Source of the DNA: Thermoguttaceae bacterium
Lineage (GTDB): Bacteria; Planctomycetota; Planctomycetia; Pirellulales; Thermoguttaceae
DNA: 64,000 bases
Direction of reading: 5' to 3'
Assembly: GCA_017937485.1 (NCBI GenBank)
Contig: JAGBDN010000069.1
Span: forward strand, 50,023 to 114,022
In this document: piece by piece, positions 1 through 8,799 of the stretch
How the letters are laid out: the number at the start of each line of letters is the position of its first letter
Position numbering within the stretch: the first letter of the stretch is position 1
Notes under the pieces: model-generated
Database searches by the model: none
What the model was told of the DNA's origin: nothing
Seen by the model: the letters and a program-made list of their open reading frames with translations, nothing else
Translations under genes and position numbers: made by a program

Positions 1-227
1 GGCGCCGCGTCGCGGGCGTCCTCGTCACGCACGATATGAAGTCGGCGGAGAAGGTCGCGGACAGAATTGTGATGTTGTACCCGCACGCTCGGCTCGAACC
101 GGGCGAACCGCAAATGATTTTCGACGGAACGCCGGAGGAAATCGAACGCGCGACCGACCGCCGCGTCGCGCAGTTCATTCGCGGCGAAGCGGGCGAGCGA
201 CTCCGCGAAATGTCCGCCGGGCGTTGA
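1..227 (+). CDS. mlaF: Phospholipid ABC transporter ATP-binding protein (MlaF-like), 3' end only
   Basis: The window opens inside this gene; the frame enters at base 3 and ends at the TGA at 225-227, leaving about 74 C-terminal residues. The segment VLVTHDMKSAEKVADRIVML is the switch/H-loop end of an ABC ATPase (the His of THD senses ATP), followed by the G-x-P-E-E-I and QFI-x-GEAGERL features usual at the C-terminus of Ttg2A/MlaF subunits. Such ATPases sit on the inner face of the cytoplasmic membrane and power lipid transport. The next gene encodes an MlaD-type Mce protein 134 bases downstream, which fits an mlaEFD-type operon with MlaE off the left edge. The family assignment rests on this tail plus context. 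Confidence 0.8.
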   Translation, partial: RRVAGVLVTHDMKSAEKVADRIVMLYPHARLEPGEPQMIFDGTPEEIERATDRRVAQFIRGEAGERLREMSAGR

Positions 228-361
228 AACGAACGACGCAAACGGCGCGGCATAGAAAAACGACGTAAAATTTAACGAAAAAACTTGTTTAACGTAAAAC
301 TTGTCGAAAAACGAAACGCGACGCGGTTAAAGCGCCTCGAATCGAAGGAGCGGAAGTAACG

Positions 362-2311
362 ATGGCTAGTCGAAGAATGGAATTTTTCATCGGGATGATG
401 GTGATCGGAATCGTCGCCGGCGTCTTTGTGATGACGATTTTGTTCGGCTCCGAAAAAGGATTTTTTGTCGGAGGCGGCGGCAAACGCTTGACGATCGTTT
501 TTGAAAAAGCGGGCGGCGTTACGCAAAATTCGCTCGTCCTCAAAAACGGCATCAAAATCGGGCGCGTCTATTCGGTCGATTTGGTCGACGACCGCGACAA
601 GGCCGAAGTGAAGGTTACCTTCGAACTGAATCCCGACGCGAAAATCTACTCGAACGAGTACGCGAAGATTAATCGAACGTTTTTGGGCGACGCGTCGATC
701 GAGTTTGTCAAAAATCCCGAATATAAGGGAGAAATTGTCGAACTTGAGCCCACCGACTTTATCGTCGGTCAGAACGGCGGCGATATGATGAACGCCGTCA
801 GCAACATCGAGGGCGACCTCGCGAAGGCGTTGCAAAATATCAACCAAGCGGCGCAAGGATTGACGCTCTTTATGGAGAACCTGAACTCTTTTATCGGCGA
901 CGAAGAAGAGTTGAACGCGAAAAAAACGAGGTTGCAGGCGATTTTTACCGAAGTCAACGAAACGCTGACTTCGATCAAAACCCTCGCGACGCATATGGAT
1001 TCGATCGTCGCCGACGAAGAACTCAACGCCGATATTCGCCGCGCCGCGTCGGAGGTTCCGCAAATTTTGGAACGCGTCGACTCCTTGATGGAAAACGCCA
1101 ACGCCTTGGCGAGCGACGCTCGTCAAACGATGGCGCGCGCCGAAACGACGTTCGATTTGGTCGACAAAAACTTGGACAACGTCAACCGTTTTACGACGTC
1201 CCTTTCGGAACAGGGCCCGGAGATTATGACGTCGCTGAACGAAGGCGCGGCGGAGGTCAAGTCGATGACGCTTAACATCGCGTCGCTGGCGAGCGAGTTG
1301 GAAGCGCAATTTAAAGACCCGACGACGCCGCTCGGAATGTTGGCCGATCAAGAAACCGCCGATTCGTTGCGTCGCATTGTTCGCAACGCCGAGGATTTGA
1401 CGGAAAAAGTTTACCCGATTTTGGACGACGCCCGCGTCTTCTCGAACAAAATCGCGCACCGTCCGAGTTCGTTGATTTGGGACAAAAACACGTTCAAGGG
1501 CGCGCCGTCGAACGGACGTTACGGGATGCAAGCGAATTCGCCGAGCGGCGGTCTTTCGTCGCCGCTGTACCGTCCGACGCCGTCCGGGCAAAAAATTCGC
1601 GCTCGCGCCGAATATTATCCGGCCGCCGACGTCGAAACGATGGACGCCGAAACGCGCTTTGCTTACGAAGCCGCCTATCCGGAGACGGCGAAGCGCGGAC
1701 GCTGGTCGCCGACGGCCCTTTGGAACAAAATTTGCGCGAAAAACGCCGATTCCGAAGGCGGCTCGTTTTGGACGTTCGGACGTTCGAAGTCGAAAATGCG
1801 CCCGGCTTGGGAAACGCGTTCGGTCGGATACGTCGTTCCGTCCGGAACGTTCGCGCCGGTGGAAACCGCCGTTTACTCCGGGAGCGAAAGCGCGCCGATC
1901 GAAACGAACGTCGGGGAAAGTTGGGGCGATTCCGGCGAATCGGTCGAGCCGAACGGCGTTCCGACCGCCGCCGCGCCGCGGTTCGCTCCGAAAACGATTT
2001 CGACCGAAGAATCGACGACGCCGAGCGTTTCGCGCTCCGCGTTTCCGACGGCGACCGTCGACGCGAAACCGCTCGGGCCTTACGCGGAAGCGGGGCCGGG
2101 CGCGCTCGAACTCGATTTCGGCTTGGCCGACGATTCCGCCGAAGCGGGCGCCGTCGAGGAGTTGCCGACCTCGATCAATCGAATCGCGGAACCGTCGTTG
2201 TTGGACGCGCCGAAACCGATTCCGAACGGCTCGAACCGCGGCGCGGTCGCCGAACCGCTCTTCGAGGACGACGGGTTGCCGTTGCAATTCGCGCCGCCGA
2301 CGCGCCGTTAA
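362..2311 (+). CDS. mlaD: MlaD/Mce-family substrate-binding protein with long C-terminal extension
   Basis: A 649-residue protein with a short cytoplasmic N-terminus, one membrane anchor at about residues 8-29 and one Mce domain at about 38-118 (TIVFEKAGGV, NGIKIGRV, the A-K-I-N-R-T-FLGD strand). It should act in the periplasm as the lipid-binding partner of the MlaEF ABC transporter. Residues about 140-350 are helical with regular hydrophobic spacing, as in longer Mce proteins that build a tunnel; residues 350-649 are Ala/Glu/Pro-rich and low in complexity. Classical MlaD is about 180 residues, so this is an extended form. The ATG at 362 follows AAGGAG at 345-350. A 1157-codon antisense ORF (272-3745) is treated as a shadow. 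Confidence 0.85.
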   Translation: MASRRMEFFIGMMVIGIVAGVFVMTILFGSEKGFFVGGGGKRLTIVFEKAGGVTQNSLVLKNGIKIGRVYSVDLVDDRDKAEVKVTFELNPDAKIYSNEYAKINRTFLGDASIEFVKNPEYKGEIVELEPTDFIVGQNGGDMMNAVSNIEGDLAKALQNINQAAQGLTLFMENLNSFIGDEEELNAKKTRLQAIFTEVNETLTSIKTLATHMDSIVADEELNADIRRAASEVPQILERVDSLMENANALASDARQTMARAETTFDLVDKNLDNVNRFTTSLSEQGPEIMTSLNEGAAEVKSMTLNIASLASELEAQFKDPTTPLGMLADQETADSLRRIVRNAEDLTEKVYPILDDARVFSNKIAHRPSSLIWDKNTFKGAPSNGRYGMQANSPSGGLSSPLYRPTPSGQKIRARAEYYPAADVETMDAETRFAYEAAYPETAKRGRWSPTALWNKICAKNADSEGGSFWTFGRSKSKMRPAWETRSVGYVVPSGTFAPVETAVYSGSESAPIETNVGESWGDSGESVEPNGVPTAAAPRFAPKTISTEESTTPSVSRSAFPTATVDAKPLGPYAEAGPGALELDFGLADDSAEAGAVEELPTSINRIAEPSLLDAPKPIPNGSNRGAVAEPLFEDDGLPLQFAPPTRR

Positions 2312-2373
2312 GCGAAAGCGGGCGGTTTGCGGAGCCTGGTTAAGCGGCGCGGAGTTTAGCGGTCGCAAAAAAA

Positions 2374-2412
2374 GACGTCGTCGTTTCCGATTGGAGCGGC
2401 GGCGTTTTTTAT
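2374..2412 (+). terminator. Intrinsic terminator after mlaD
   Basis: A 10-bp stem including G-U pairs (CGTCGTCGTT at 2376-2385 with AGCGGCGGCG at 2395-2404) and a 9-base loop, followed by TTTTTTATTT. It lies 65 bases after the mlaD stop codon. Confidence 0.7.
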
Positions 2413-2551
2413 TTCTGAAAAAAAGAAAGCGAATCGACGAAAATTGGCTTGACGCCGCGCTCTTTATGACGGATAACTTAACAATTAATAAAACGACGGC
2501 GCGGCGAACAGGGCGCGGCGCGAAAAACCAAGCGAACGGCGAGAAGAAAAA

Positions 2552-3646
2552 ATGAGCGAAAACGCGATTTCCGAAGCGGACAAAAAGATTGAAAACGTCG
2601 TCGTGATCGGAAGCGGCCCGGCGGCTTGGTCGGCGGCGATTTACGCGGCGCGAGCGGCGCTGGAGCCGGTCGTTTTCGAAGGCGCGTTTTCGGCGGAGAA
2701 TCAGGAGGCCGGAACGCTCCCGATGGGGCAGCTTTCGACGACGACGGAAGTCGAAAATTACCCGGGGTTTCCGGCGGGCGACTTGGCGACGTATCTGACG
2801 AGCGCGCTCGGCGACGGGCGTTCGGCGTATTTGCCTCCGGAGACGCTCGAACCGGGCGTCCGTCGCGCGATTTTCGGCCCGGCGTTGGTCGAGTTGACGC
2901 GTCGGCAAGCGGAGAATTTCGGCGCGCGAATCGTTTCGGAGGACGTCGTTTCGGTCGATTTTTCGCGGCGCCCGTTCCGACTGACCGGCTCGGACGGCGA
3001 AACCGTTTGGGCGCGGTCGGTAATCGTCGCGACCGGGGCGTCGGCGCGCTGGTTGGGCCTTCCGTCGGAGACGCGCTTTAGAAATAAGGGCGTCGGCTCT
3101 TGCGCCGTTTGCGACGGAGCGCTTCCGCGTTTCCGCAACCGCCCGATCGTCGTCGTCGGCGGGGGCGACTCCGCGGTCGAGGACGCCGAATATTTGGCGA
3201 AGTTCGCGAGCAAAGTTTACCTCGTTCACCGGCGCGACGCGTTGCGAGCGTCGAGAATTTTGGCGCGTCGAGCGGAGGCGAACCCGAAAATCGAGTTCCT
3301 TTGGAATCGCGTGCCGGAGGAGATTTTGGGAACGGACGAAGCGGGCGTTACCGGCATCCGCTTGGCGAGCGTCGTCGGCGAACCGACGCTCGAACTGGAG
3401 GCGACCGGCGTTTTCGTCGCGATCGGGCATAGGCCGAACGTCGCGTTTTTGGGCGGTCAACTCGAACTGACGGAAAACGGTTTCATTAAGCGAACCGTTC
3501 CGTTCCGAACCGATACGAGCGTCGAGGGCGTTTTCGCCGCCGGGGACGTCGCCGACGAGCGGTACCGTCAAGCGGTCGTCGCCGCCGCGTCCGGGGCCTG
3601 CGCCGCGCTCGACGCCGAGCGTTTTTTGCTCGCGACCGAAGAATAG
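2552..3646 (+). CDS. trxB: Thioredoxin reductase-like FAD/NAD(P)H disulfide oxidoreductase
   Basis: A 364-residue two-domain flavoprotein. The FAD-binding Rossmann motif [19 protein letters not shown] is at about residues 17-35, the redox-active CxxC (Cys184-Ala-Val-Cys187) follows VGS, the NAD(P)H-binding motif [17 protein letters not shown] comes just after, and the C-terminal FAD contact [22 protein letters not shown] is present. It would reduce thioredoxin or a related disulfide with NADPH in the cytoplasm. It is about 45 residues longer than E. coli TrxB, largely through an insert at about residues 85-110. The ATG at 2552 follows a GAGAAG purine run. It is separated from mlaD by a terminator, so it is probably its own unit. 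No thioredoxin gene is nearby. Confidence 0.85.
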   Translation: MSENAISEADKKIENVVVIGSGPAAWSAAIYAARAALEPVVFEGAFSAENQEAGTLPMGQLSTTTEVENYPGFPAGDLATYLTSALGDGRSAYLPPETLEPGVRRAIFGPALVELTRRQAENFGARIVSEDVVSVDFSRRPFRLTGSDGETVWARSVIVATGASARWLGLPSETRFRNKGVGSCAVCDGALPRFRNRPIVVVGGGDSAVEDAEYLAKFASKVYLVHRRDALRASRILARRAEANPKIEFLWNRVPEEILGTDEAGVTGIRLASVVGEPTLELEATGVFVAIGHRPNVAFLGGQLELTENGFIKRTVPFRTDTSVEGVFAAGDVADERYRQAVVAAASGACAALDAERFLLATEE

Positions 3647-3650
3647 ACGG

Positions 3651-3672
3651 TCGAAAAACGGGCGTTTTTCGA
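3651..3672 (+). terminator. Hairpin after trxB, possible weak terminator
   Basis: A perfect palindromic stem of TCGAAAAAC and GTTTTTCGA with a GGGC loop, 5 bases after the trxB stop. The T-run is inside the stem rather than after it, so termination is uncertain. Confidence 0.4.
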
Positions 3673-3732
3673 AAACCGCGCTAATATCGAGTGAAAAATG
3701 ATAAACGGAACGAAAAAGAGCGGCGAAGACCG

Positions 3733-3760
3733 TTGACAAACGCAAGCAAACGAGTAAAAT
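3733..3760 (+). promoter_or_regulatory. Sigma70-type promoter
   Basis: TTGACA (3733-3738), 16-bp spacer and TAAAAT (3755-3760). The predicted start is near 3767, giving a leader of about 78 bases before the gene at 3845. Confidence 0.75.
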
Positions 3761-3781
3761 TTATCGAAAGGTCGACAAAAA

Positions 3782-3802
3782 CGCGTCTGGCAAGGAGACG
3801 CG
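3782..3802 (+). promoter_or_regulatory. 5'-leader hairpin upstream of the zinc-ribbon gene
   Basis: CGCGTCT (3782-3788) pairs perfectly with AGACGCG (3796-3802) around the loop GGCAAGG, about 15 bases after the predicted transcription start. No T-run follows, so it is not a terminator. It could stabilise the mRNA or affect translation; no known riboswitch is recognised. Confidence 0.4.
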
Positions 3803-3844
3803 ATAGTTCAATTTTAGATTGATAACATCGGCGGAATTATCGGA

Positions 3845-4276
3845 ATGCGCAAATATTATTATGTCTGCCCTCGTTGCGGACGGTGTTACAAACGCTATAT
3901 TTCGCGACGAAAAATGAAATGCGGTTTCTGTTCGACCGTATGGAAGACGCGCAAAGCGAAGGGAACGCGTTCGGCGTTTTCTTGGACGGCGACCTTGGCG
4001 ACGATTATCGCGTTGGCCGCGATCGCTTTCTTCGTTGGGCGCGAGTTGGGCGTTTTTTCGAAATCGTCCGAGCCAATCGAAGCGCATTCGTGGGGAAACG
4101 CGCTTGAAACTTCGACGGAAAGCGTCGAAGAAGGCGAACCGACGAGCGACGCGGAAAGCGGCGAAGCGTCGGAGAACGTTGAAAATTTTGAACCGGCGAC
4201 CGTCGAAGAAGACGCGGCGACCGTCGACGAAACGTTGGAAACGGCGAACGAAGCCGAGGACGCGACGGCGGAATGA
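3845..4276 (+). CDS. Small zinc-ribbon membrane protein, function unknown
   Basis: A 143-residue protein. The N-terminus has two Cys pairs (CPRC at residues 8-11, CGFC at 26-29), a zinc-ribbon arrangement, in a basic segment. A single membrane span follows at about residues 47-67 (TLATIIALAAIAFFVG), and the remaining 75 residues are very acidic (Glu/Ala/Thr). The zinc ribbon should face the cytoplasm. It has its own promoter and leader hairpin, and its stop overlaps the start of the next gene (ATGA), so the pair is translationally coupled. I do not recognise a named family; MJ0042-type zinc fingers at the N-terminus of planctomycete proteins are the closest comparison. Confidence 0.7.
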   Translation: MRKYYYVCPRCGRCYKRYISRRKMKCGFCSTVWKTRKAKGTRSAFSWTATLATIIALAAIAFFVGRELGVFSKSSEPIEAHSWGNALETSTESVEEGEPTSDAESGEASENVENFEPATVEEDAATVDETLETANEAEDATAE

Positions 4277-4878
4277 ACGGCCGCGTTCGATTTTTTCGCG
4301 CGATTTTAGCGGCGGGGTGCGTCGCGGCGGCGACCGTCGGTTCGGCGAAGTCGGGTCTTGGCGCGACGGCGGACGAGTCTTGCCTTTGGGGCGCGCCGGG
4401 CGCTCGAACGACGTATCTGCCTCCTTACGATCCGAGCGACGCGCCGACGATTCCGCTGTTGAAGCGACCGGAAACCGCGACCGGCGTCGGAACCGGCGGC
4501 GATAAAAAGAACGGCGAAACGAGCGTCGGGCCCCGCGTCGGCGACTCCGGAACGTTCGTCGGCGCCGACGGAAAGACGTATTTTTATCGCTTCGTCGAGG
4601 GCGTTCGACGGCGCGCGGTCGTCGAAACGCGACCGGACGTTTCGTCGCCGAGCGGTTGGCGCAAGGTTCTGCGATACGTCGACGAACCGCGGTTGATTAA
4701 GCAAATTTGGCCGGCGGAGGTTTTGGCGGCGACGCCGGAGCCTTGCCGCCCGGTTGAAAACGTTTCCGAAACGCCGGAAAACACCGGAGCGAACGAAACG
4801 TCCGAAGCGTCGGCGGCCGCGTCCCAAACCGAGCCGACGATTATTTATCGAGCGACCGTTCGCGCGGTCGCCCGTTGA
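4273..4878 (+). CDS. Secreted protein of unknown function
   Basis: A 201-residue protein starting at the ATG that overlaps the upstream stop codon, which implies coupled translation. Residues 1-31 form a signal peptide (basic N-region, hydrophobic core AILAAGCVAAATVGSA, predicted cleavage near GLGA). The mature part has an early Pro-rich stretch, then a central segment (GKTYFYRF, GWRKVLRYVDEPRLIKQIW) that looks like a small folded domain, then a low-complexity tail. No catalytic motif is visible. Its job may be linked to the zinc-ribbon membrane protein before it. A strong terminator follows. Confidence 0.6.
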   Translation: MNGRVRFFRAILAAGCVAAATVGSAKSGLGATADESCLWGAPGARTTYLPPYDPSDAPTIPLLKRPETATGVGTGGDKKNGETSVGPRVGDSGTFVGADGKTYFYRFVEGVRRRAVVETRPDVSSPSGWRKVLRYVDEPRLIKQIWPAEVLAATPEPCRPVENVSETPENTGANETSEASAAASQTEPTIIYRATVRAVAR

Positions 4879-4890
4879 CGAACGCGAAAC

Positions 4891-4918
4891 GAAAACCGTC
4901 GAAAGACGGTTTTTTTTA
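4891..4918 (+). terminator. Intrinsic terminator of the 3845-4878 operon
   Basis: Perfect 8-bp stem AAACCGTC/GACGGTTT with a GAAA tetraloop and a run of Ts. Confidence 0.9.
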
Positions 4919-5865
4919 TTGGGCGTCGATTTGCCGCCCTTTTTTGGAGGGCGTCGCGTTAATTGGCGTCCGTTGCGATAACGGGCGATTCGTTGCGGCG
5001 AGTCGCGCGATTTTCTTGCGATTCTTTTTAAAAATTTCGTTCTTTTCTTAAAAAAATTACTCGATTAAGCCGATAAAAGTAGTATCGAGGTTTGGAACGA
5101 TTTTGAAATTTAAATCGTTTGCAACGCCGCGTCGGAACGAATCGCGTTGAAGGATAAACGCTTTGCCGACAAGGGGTTGACGGTTTGAAAAGTCGTTTCG
5201 CTCGGAACGCGATTCTTTCAAAAACAAAGCGCGTCGAACGCAAGACGTTGGACGAGCGCGGAGAAGAAACGCGATTTTAACGTTCGTTCCGGCAAAGACA
5301 AGGAAGTCGGGAAAGCGATTGGGATAAGCGCGCGTCAAACGGTTTAACGAGACGCGCCCAACGCTTGGGACGAACGGTCGACGACAAAACGCCCAAACGC
5401 TTGCGGCGTCGCGTCCGACAAAATGGAGTAAGAACACGTCTCGCGCTGTTTTTTTACGGCTTGTTTCGTTAAAATAGGAGTTTTAGCGAAGACGGGGAAT
5501 GTTTTCTTGCGTCGTTTTGCCGTCGCGACGGTCGGCGGCGGCGCGCAACGGGAACGACGCTTTTCGAAGAACGTCGCAAGGACGCGGAGTTTCTTCGAAC
5601 GGCGAACGTTAACGTCGGGGCGGCGCGTCGACTTCAACGCGGAGAAATCGGCGTCGCTGGGAAAGCGCGGCTCGCGGTCGCGTCCGGTCGGCGTTCTTTT
5701 TCCAATGAAAAACGGCTCGATTTGGCGGTTTTGAACCGAAAAGTCGCGTCGAGTTGAAAAAAACGACGAAACGACGCTTCGTTGAATAACGAACGAATCG
5801 GCGACGTTTCAACGCGTTAACTTTTGCTTGTTGTTGGTTGGACTGGAAAAATCAGGGAGGATTTT
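4919..5865 (+). other. Gene-free region of about 950 bases
   Basis: No convincing coding sequence on either strand: the ORFs of 60-126 codons here have unlike composition, no ribosome binding site and no recognisable motif. An AT-rich part lies at about 5010-5110. A hairpin pairs GCGCGTC (5330-5336) with GACGCGC (5351-5357) and extends through an internal loop to AAGCG/CGCTT. No RNase P, tmRNA, SRP or 6S RNA signature was recognised. It may hold an unrecognised RNA or the upstream control region of the sigma factor gene. Confidence 0.4.
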
Positions 5866-6648
5866 ATGGTCGCGACGCAGTCTCTTGCCGAAGACGTCGC
5901 CCGTTTGTGGCAAAACTTTATCGAAGATCGTTCGAATCAAACGCTTCGCAACGCGTTGATCGAACAGTATTTGCCGCTCGTGCGTTATCACGGCGAACGC
6001 GTTTGGTCTCGCCTCCCGGACGAGGTCGACCTAGACGACTTGGTTTCGTCCGGTATTTTCGGGCTGATGGACGCCATCGACGCGTTCGACCCGGCGCGCG
6101 GCGTTAAGTTCGAGACGTATTGCGTTCCGCGCATCCGCGGCGCGATGCTCGACGAACTCCGCAATATGGACTGGGTGCCCCGACTCGTGCGTTCCCGAGC
6201 GCGCAAGTTGTCCGAAGCGAACAAGGAACTCTCCGACCGCTTGGGCCGCCTCCCGACGCAAGAAGAGTTGGCGAAACATCTTAAGATGAGCAAAGCGGAA
6301 CTCGACCGCGTCCTCAACGACGCGAACGCCGTCAACCTCGTCAGCTTGAACAAGAAATGGTTCGAAACGGACGGCTCGAAAGACGTCAGCGAAATCGACT
6401 TGGTCGAAGACGCTCGCGGCGAAGACCCGACGAGTCGGATTCAAAAGTCGGACGTGATGCGCCTCGTTACGAAGGGGCTCAGCCGCAACGAACGTATGAT
6501 CATCATTCTCTATTATTACGAGGAAATGACGATGAAGGAAGTCGGCGCGACGCTCGATTTGAGCGAAAGTCGCGTCAGTCAAATGCACAGCGCCATCGTC
6601 AACCGTCTGCAACAACAATTGAGCGACCGTCGACCCGAGTTCGTTTGA
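5866..6648 (+). CDS. RNA polymerase sigma factor, FliA/WhiG (sigma-28) family
   Basis: A 260-residue sigma70-family protein lacking region 1. Region 2 is at about residues 28-100 (YLPLVRYHGERVW, DLDDLVSSGIFGLMDAIDAF, FETYCVPRIRGAMLDELR), region 3 at about 115-165 (LGRLPTQEELAKHLKMS) and region 4 with its helix-turn-helix at 200-255 (LSRNERMIIILYYYEEMTMKEV then LSESRVSQMHSAI). The YCVPRIRGAMLDELR wording is typical of FliA/WhiG/SigD rather than RpoD. The start at 5866 is preferred over an upstream in-frame start because AGGGAGGA sits five bases before it. No flagellar genes or anti-sigma factor are in the window, so the regulon is open. DprA follows 85 bases later. Confidence 0.9.
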   Translation: MVATQSLAEDVARLWQNFIEDRSNQTLRNALIEQYLPLVRYHGERVWSRLPDEVDLDDLVSSGIFGLMDAIDAFDPARGVKFETYCVPRIRGAMLDELRNMDWVPRLVRSRARKLSEANKELSDRLGRLPTQEELAKHLKMSKAELDRVLNDANAVNLVSLNKKWFETDGSKDVSEIDLVEDARGEDPTSRIQKSDVMRLVTKGLSRNERMIIILYYYEEMTMKEVGATLDLSESRVSQMHSAIVNRLQQQLSDRRPEFV

Positions 6649-6696
6649 CGCGAACCTTGCCGTCCGCCGCGTCGGGCGAACCGTCGAAAAGAGAAA

Positions 6697-6717
6697 GCGC
6701 CGCGTTCTTGGCGGCGC
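6697..6717 (+). promoter_or_regulatory. Intercistronic hairpin between the sigma factor gene and dprA
   Basis: GCGCCGC pairs with GCGGCGC around GTTCTTG. There is no T-run, so read-through into dprA is likely and the hairpin may set mRNA stability. Confidence 0.4.
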
Positions 6718-6733
6718 GTCGAGGAAAAAAACG

Positions 6734-8533
6734 ATGAAACGCGGACGTTCTCGTTATTCTAGCGGTAAAAATAGCGACGCCGATTCGTTATTCGACGAAA
6801 GCGCGGCGTCTTCTTGGGGAAAAAACTTCGACGAAGAAGAAATCGACGAAACGGAAGACGACGCGTCGGCGGAAGTCGGCGCGTTGAGCGGACGTTGCGA
6901 TTTCACGTTCTTGGCTAAAGACGATAAACCGGGCGCTTTAGACGACGAGGAGAAAATCGGCGTTTTAAGCGATTTGGGAGTTTTGGAGAAATCGGCGAAC
7001 GTCGGCGAATCGGAGGATTTCGCGAAATCGGAGCGTTCGAGCGCTTTGGGGAAAATGGACGAAACGGGAACGGAAAGCGTTTCCGAAGTCGCGGTAAAAT
7101 CGACCGAATTGGCAAATAGAATCGAAACGGTAAACGAGATAAGAACGGCGAACGAGGCGGAGTCGACGGTTGCGAAGGAAAACTCGGACGATTTTGCGGA
7201 CGACGCGTCGGAAGAACCGGCGCGGATTTGGACGCCGAACGAACTTGTCGACGATATTCTTCTTTCGACCGTCGACGGCGTCGGCCCGTTGACCGCGGAG
7301 CGATTGCTCGCTTACTTTGGGTCGGCTAGCGAAGTTTTGCGGGCGTCGCGGCGCGATTTGGAACGGGTCGAAAAGGTCGGGCCGACGTTGGCGCGAAAAA
7401 TTTCGCAAGCGCGGGAGGCCTGCGACGTCGAGGCGTTGATTCGATTCTGCGAAGAAAACGGGATTGAAATCGTCGCGTTTCGGGACGCTCGATACCCGGC
7501 GCGACTGCGGGAAATCGACAATCCGCCGCGTTTGCTTTACGTTCGCGGCTCGTTCGCGCCGGAAGATCGAGCGGCGATCGCGATCGTCGGAACGCGGGGC
7601 GCGACGCGGTACGGGCTCGACCAAGCGCGGCGGTTGGGGCGCGAACTCGCCGAAGCGGGCTTTACCGTCGTCAGCGGCTTGGCGCTCGGAATCGACGGAG
7701 CGGCGCATCGGGGCGCGCTCGAAGTCGGCGGGCGAACGCTGGCCGCGCTCGGAGGCGGCGTCGCGAAGGTGTATCCGCGCGAACACGAGGATTTGGCGCG
7801 ACTCGTCGCGAATTCGGGCGCCGTGTTTAGCGAGTATCATCCGCTGACGTCGCCGTTGGCCGGGAATTTTCCGGCGCGCAACCGCATTGTGAGCGGGCTT
7901 TCGCTCGGCGTGTTGGTCGTCGAATCGCCGTTGCGGAGCGGTTCGTTGATCACCGCGCGACTGGCGGCGGAGCAAAATCGCGAAGTGTTCGCGCTTCCGG
8001 GCCCGGTCGACCGAGAAACGTCGCGCGGCTGTCATCAACTTTTGCGCGAAGGCGCGGCGCTCGTCGAGTCGGTCGAGGACGTGTTGGCGGCGCTTCCCGC
8101 CTTTGCGCGGCCTAAAAAGGAAACGAAAAACGATCGTCGGCGCGAAAACGGTCGGACGGTCGCGCTAACCGGCAAACGCGTTCTCAACGCCGGGTCGACG
8201 AGCGATTTCGAACGCGTCAGCCGGGCGCGTCGCGACGCCGCGAAAGGAGCCGCGCCGGTAAAACGGGAAACGTCGAGGAATTTTGACGGCGGTTTTCGCG
8301 CTGCAGCGGCGGGCAAGCGGGAAACGTCGACGGCGATTTCGTCCGAAACGCTCGCCGGGTTGAGCGCGGACGAGCAAAAAATCGTCGATTTGGTCGGCGC
8401 CGATCCGGTTCCGATCGACCGCGTCGTCCGCGAATCGGGACTTGGCGCGGCGAAAATCGTCGGATTGATCGCGGCGTTGGAGTTCAAAAAGATTCTTTGC
8501 CGCCGCGAAGGGAACGCCGTTTCGCGTCGCTGA
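6734..8533 (+). CDS. dprA: DNA-processing protein DprA with long acidic N-terminal extension
   Basis: A 599-residue protein. Residues 1-165 are acidic, disordered and variable. A helix-hairpin-helix region (VDGVGPLTAERLLAYFG, VEKVGPTLARKI) is at about 180-225, and the DprA Rossmann domain at about 250-465 carries IVGTRGATRYG, VVSGLALGIDGAAHRGAL, ALGGGVAKVYPREH and the SGSLITARLA helix. A winged-helix domain closes the protein (LSADEQKIVDLVG to the end). DprA protects incoming single-stranded DNA and loads RecA during natural transformation. The usual length is 300-400 residues; the extra length is the N-terminal tail and a linker at about 470-540. The ATG at 6734 has a GAGG element upstream. 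No other competence gene is near. Confidence 0.95.
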   Translation: MKRGRSRYSSGKNSDADSLFDESAASSWGKNFDEEEIDETEDDASAEVGALSGRCDFTFLAKDDKPGALDDEEKIGVLSDLGVLEKSANVGESEDFAKSERSSALGKMDETGTESVSEVAVKSTELANRIETVNEIRTANEAESTVAKENSDDFADDASEEPARIWTPNELVDDILLSTVDGVGPLTAERLLAYFGSASEVLRASRRDLERVEKVGPTLARKISQAREACDVEALIRFCEENGIEIVAFRDARYPARLREIDNPPRLLYVRGSFAPEDRAAIAIVGTRGATRYGLDQARRLGRELAEAGFTVVSGLALGIDGAAHRGALEVGGRTLAALGGGVAKVYPREHEDLARLVANSGAVFSEYHPLTSPLAGNFPARNRIVSGLSLGVLVVESPLRSGSLITARLAAEQNREVFALPGPVDRETSRGCHQLLREGAALVESVEDVLAALPAFARPKKETKNDRRRENGRTVALTGKRVLNAGSTSDFERVSRARRDAAKGAAPVKRETSRNFDGGFRAAAAGKRETSTAISSETLAGLSADEQKIVDLVGADPVPIDRVVRESGLGAAKIVGLIAALEFKKILCRREGNAVSRR

Positions 8534-8799
8534 CGGGAAACGACGTTTAATCGGAGCGGAAAACGCTTGTTTGTTATAAGGTAAAAATGTTAAAACGCGC
8601 GTTTTGTAAAATTTGACGAAAATGAGAAAAAAGGACGGAATAACGCGAATGGAGAAAAGCCCCGCTTCTTTTTTTTAATAAATAAGCTAAAATATAACGG
8701 TTGAGCCGATAGGGCGGCGGCGATTTTGCGGAAAAAGTCGCTTGAATCGTCGGGGTTTTGTCAAAAGTGAGACGCGTTTCTTAACGACGCGTTGCGTTA

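Noticed and set aside
272..3745. 1157-codon minus-strand ORF
   Set aside because: Arg/Phe-rich, without a start signal or motif, and antisense to the clear MlaD and TrxB genes.
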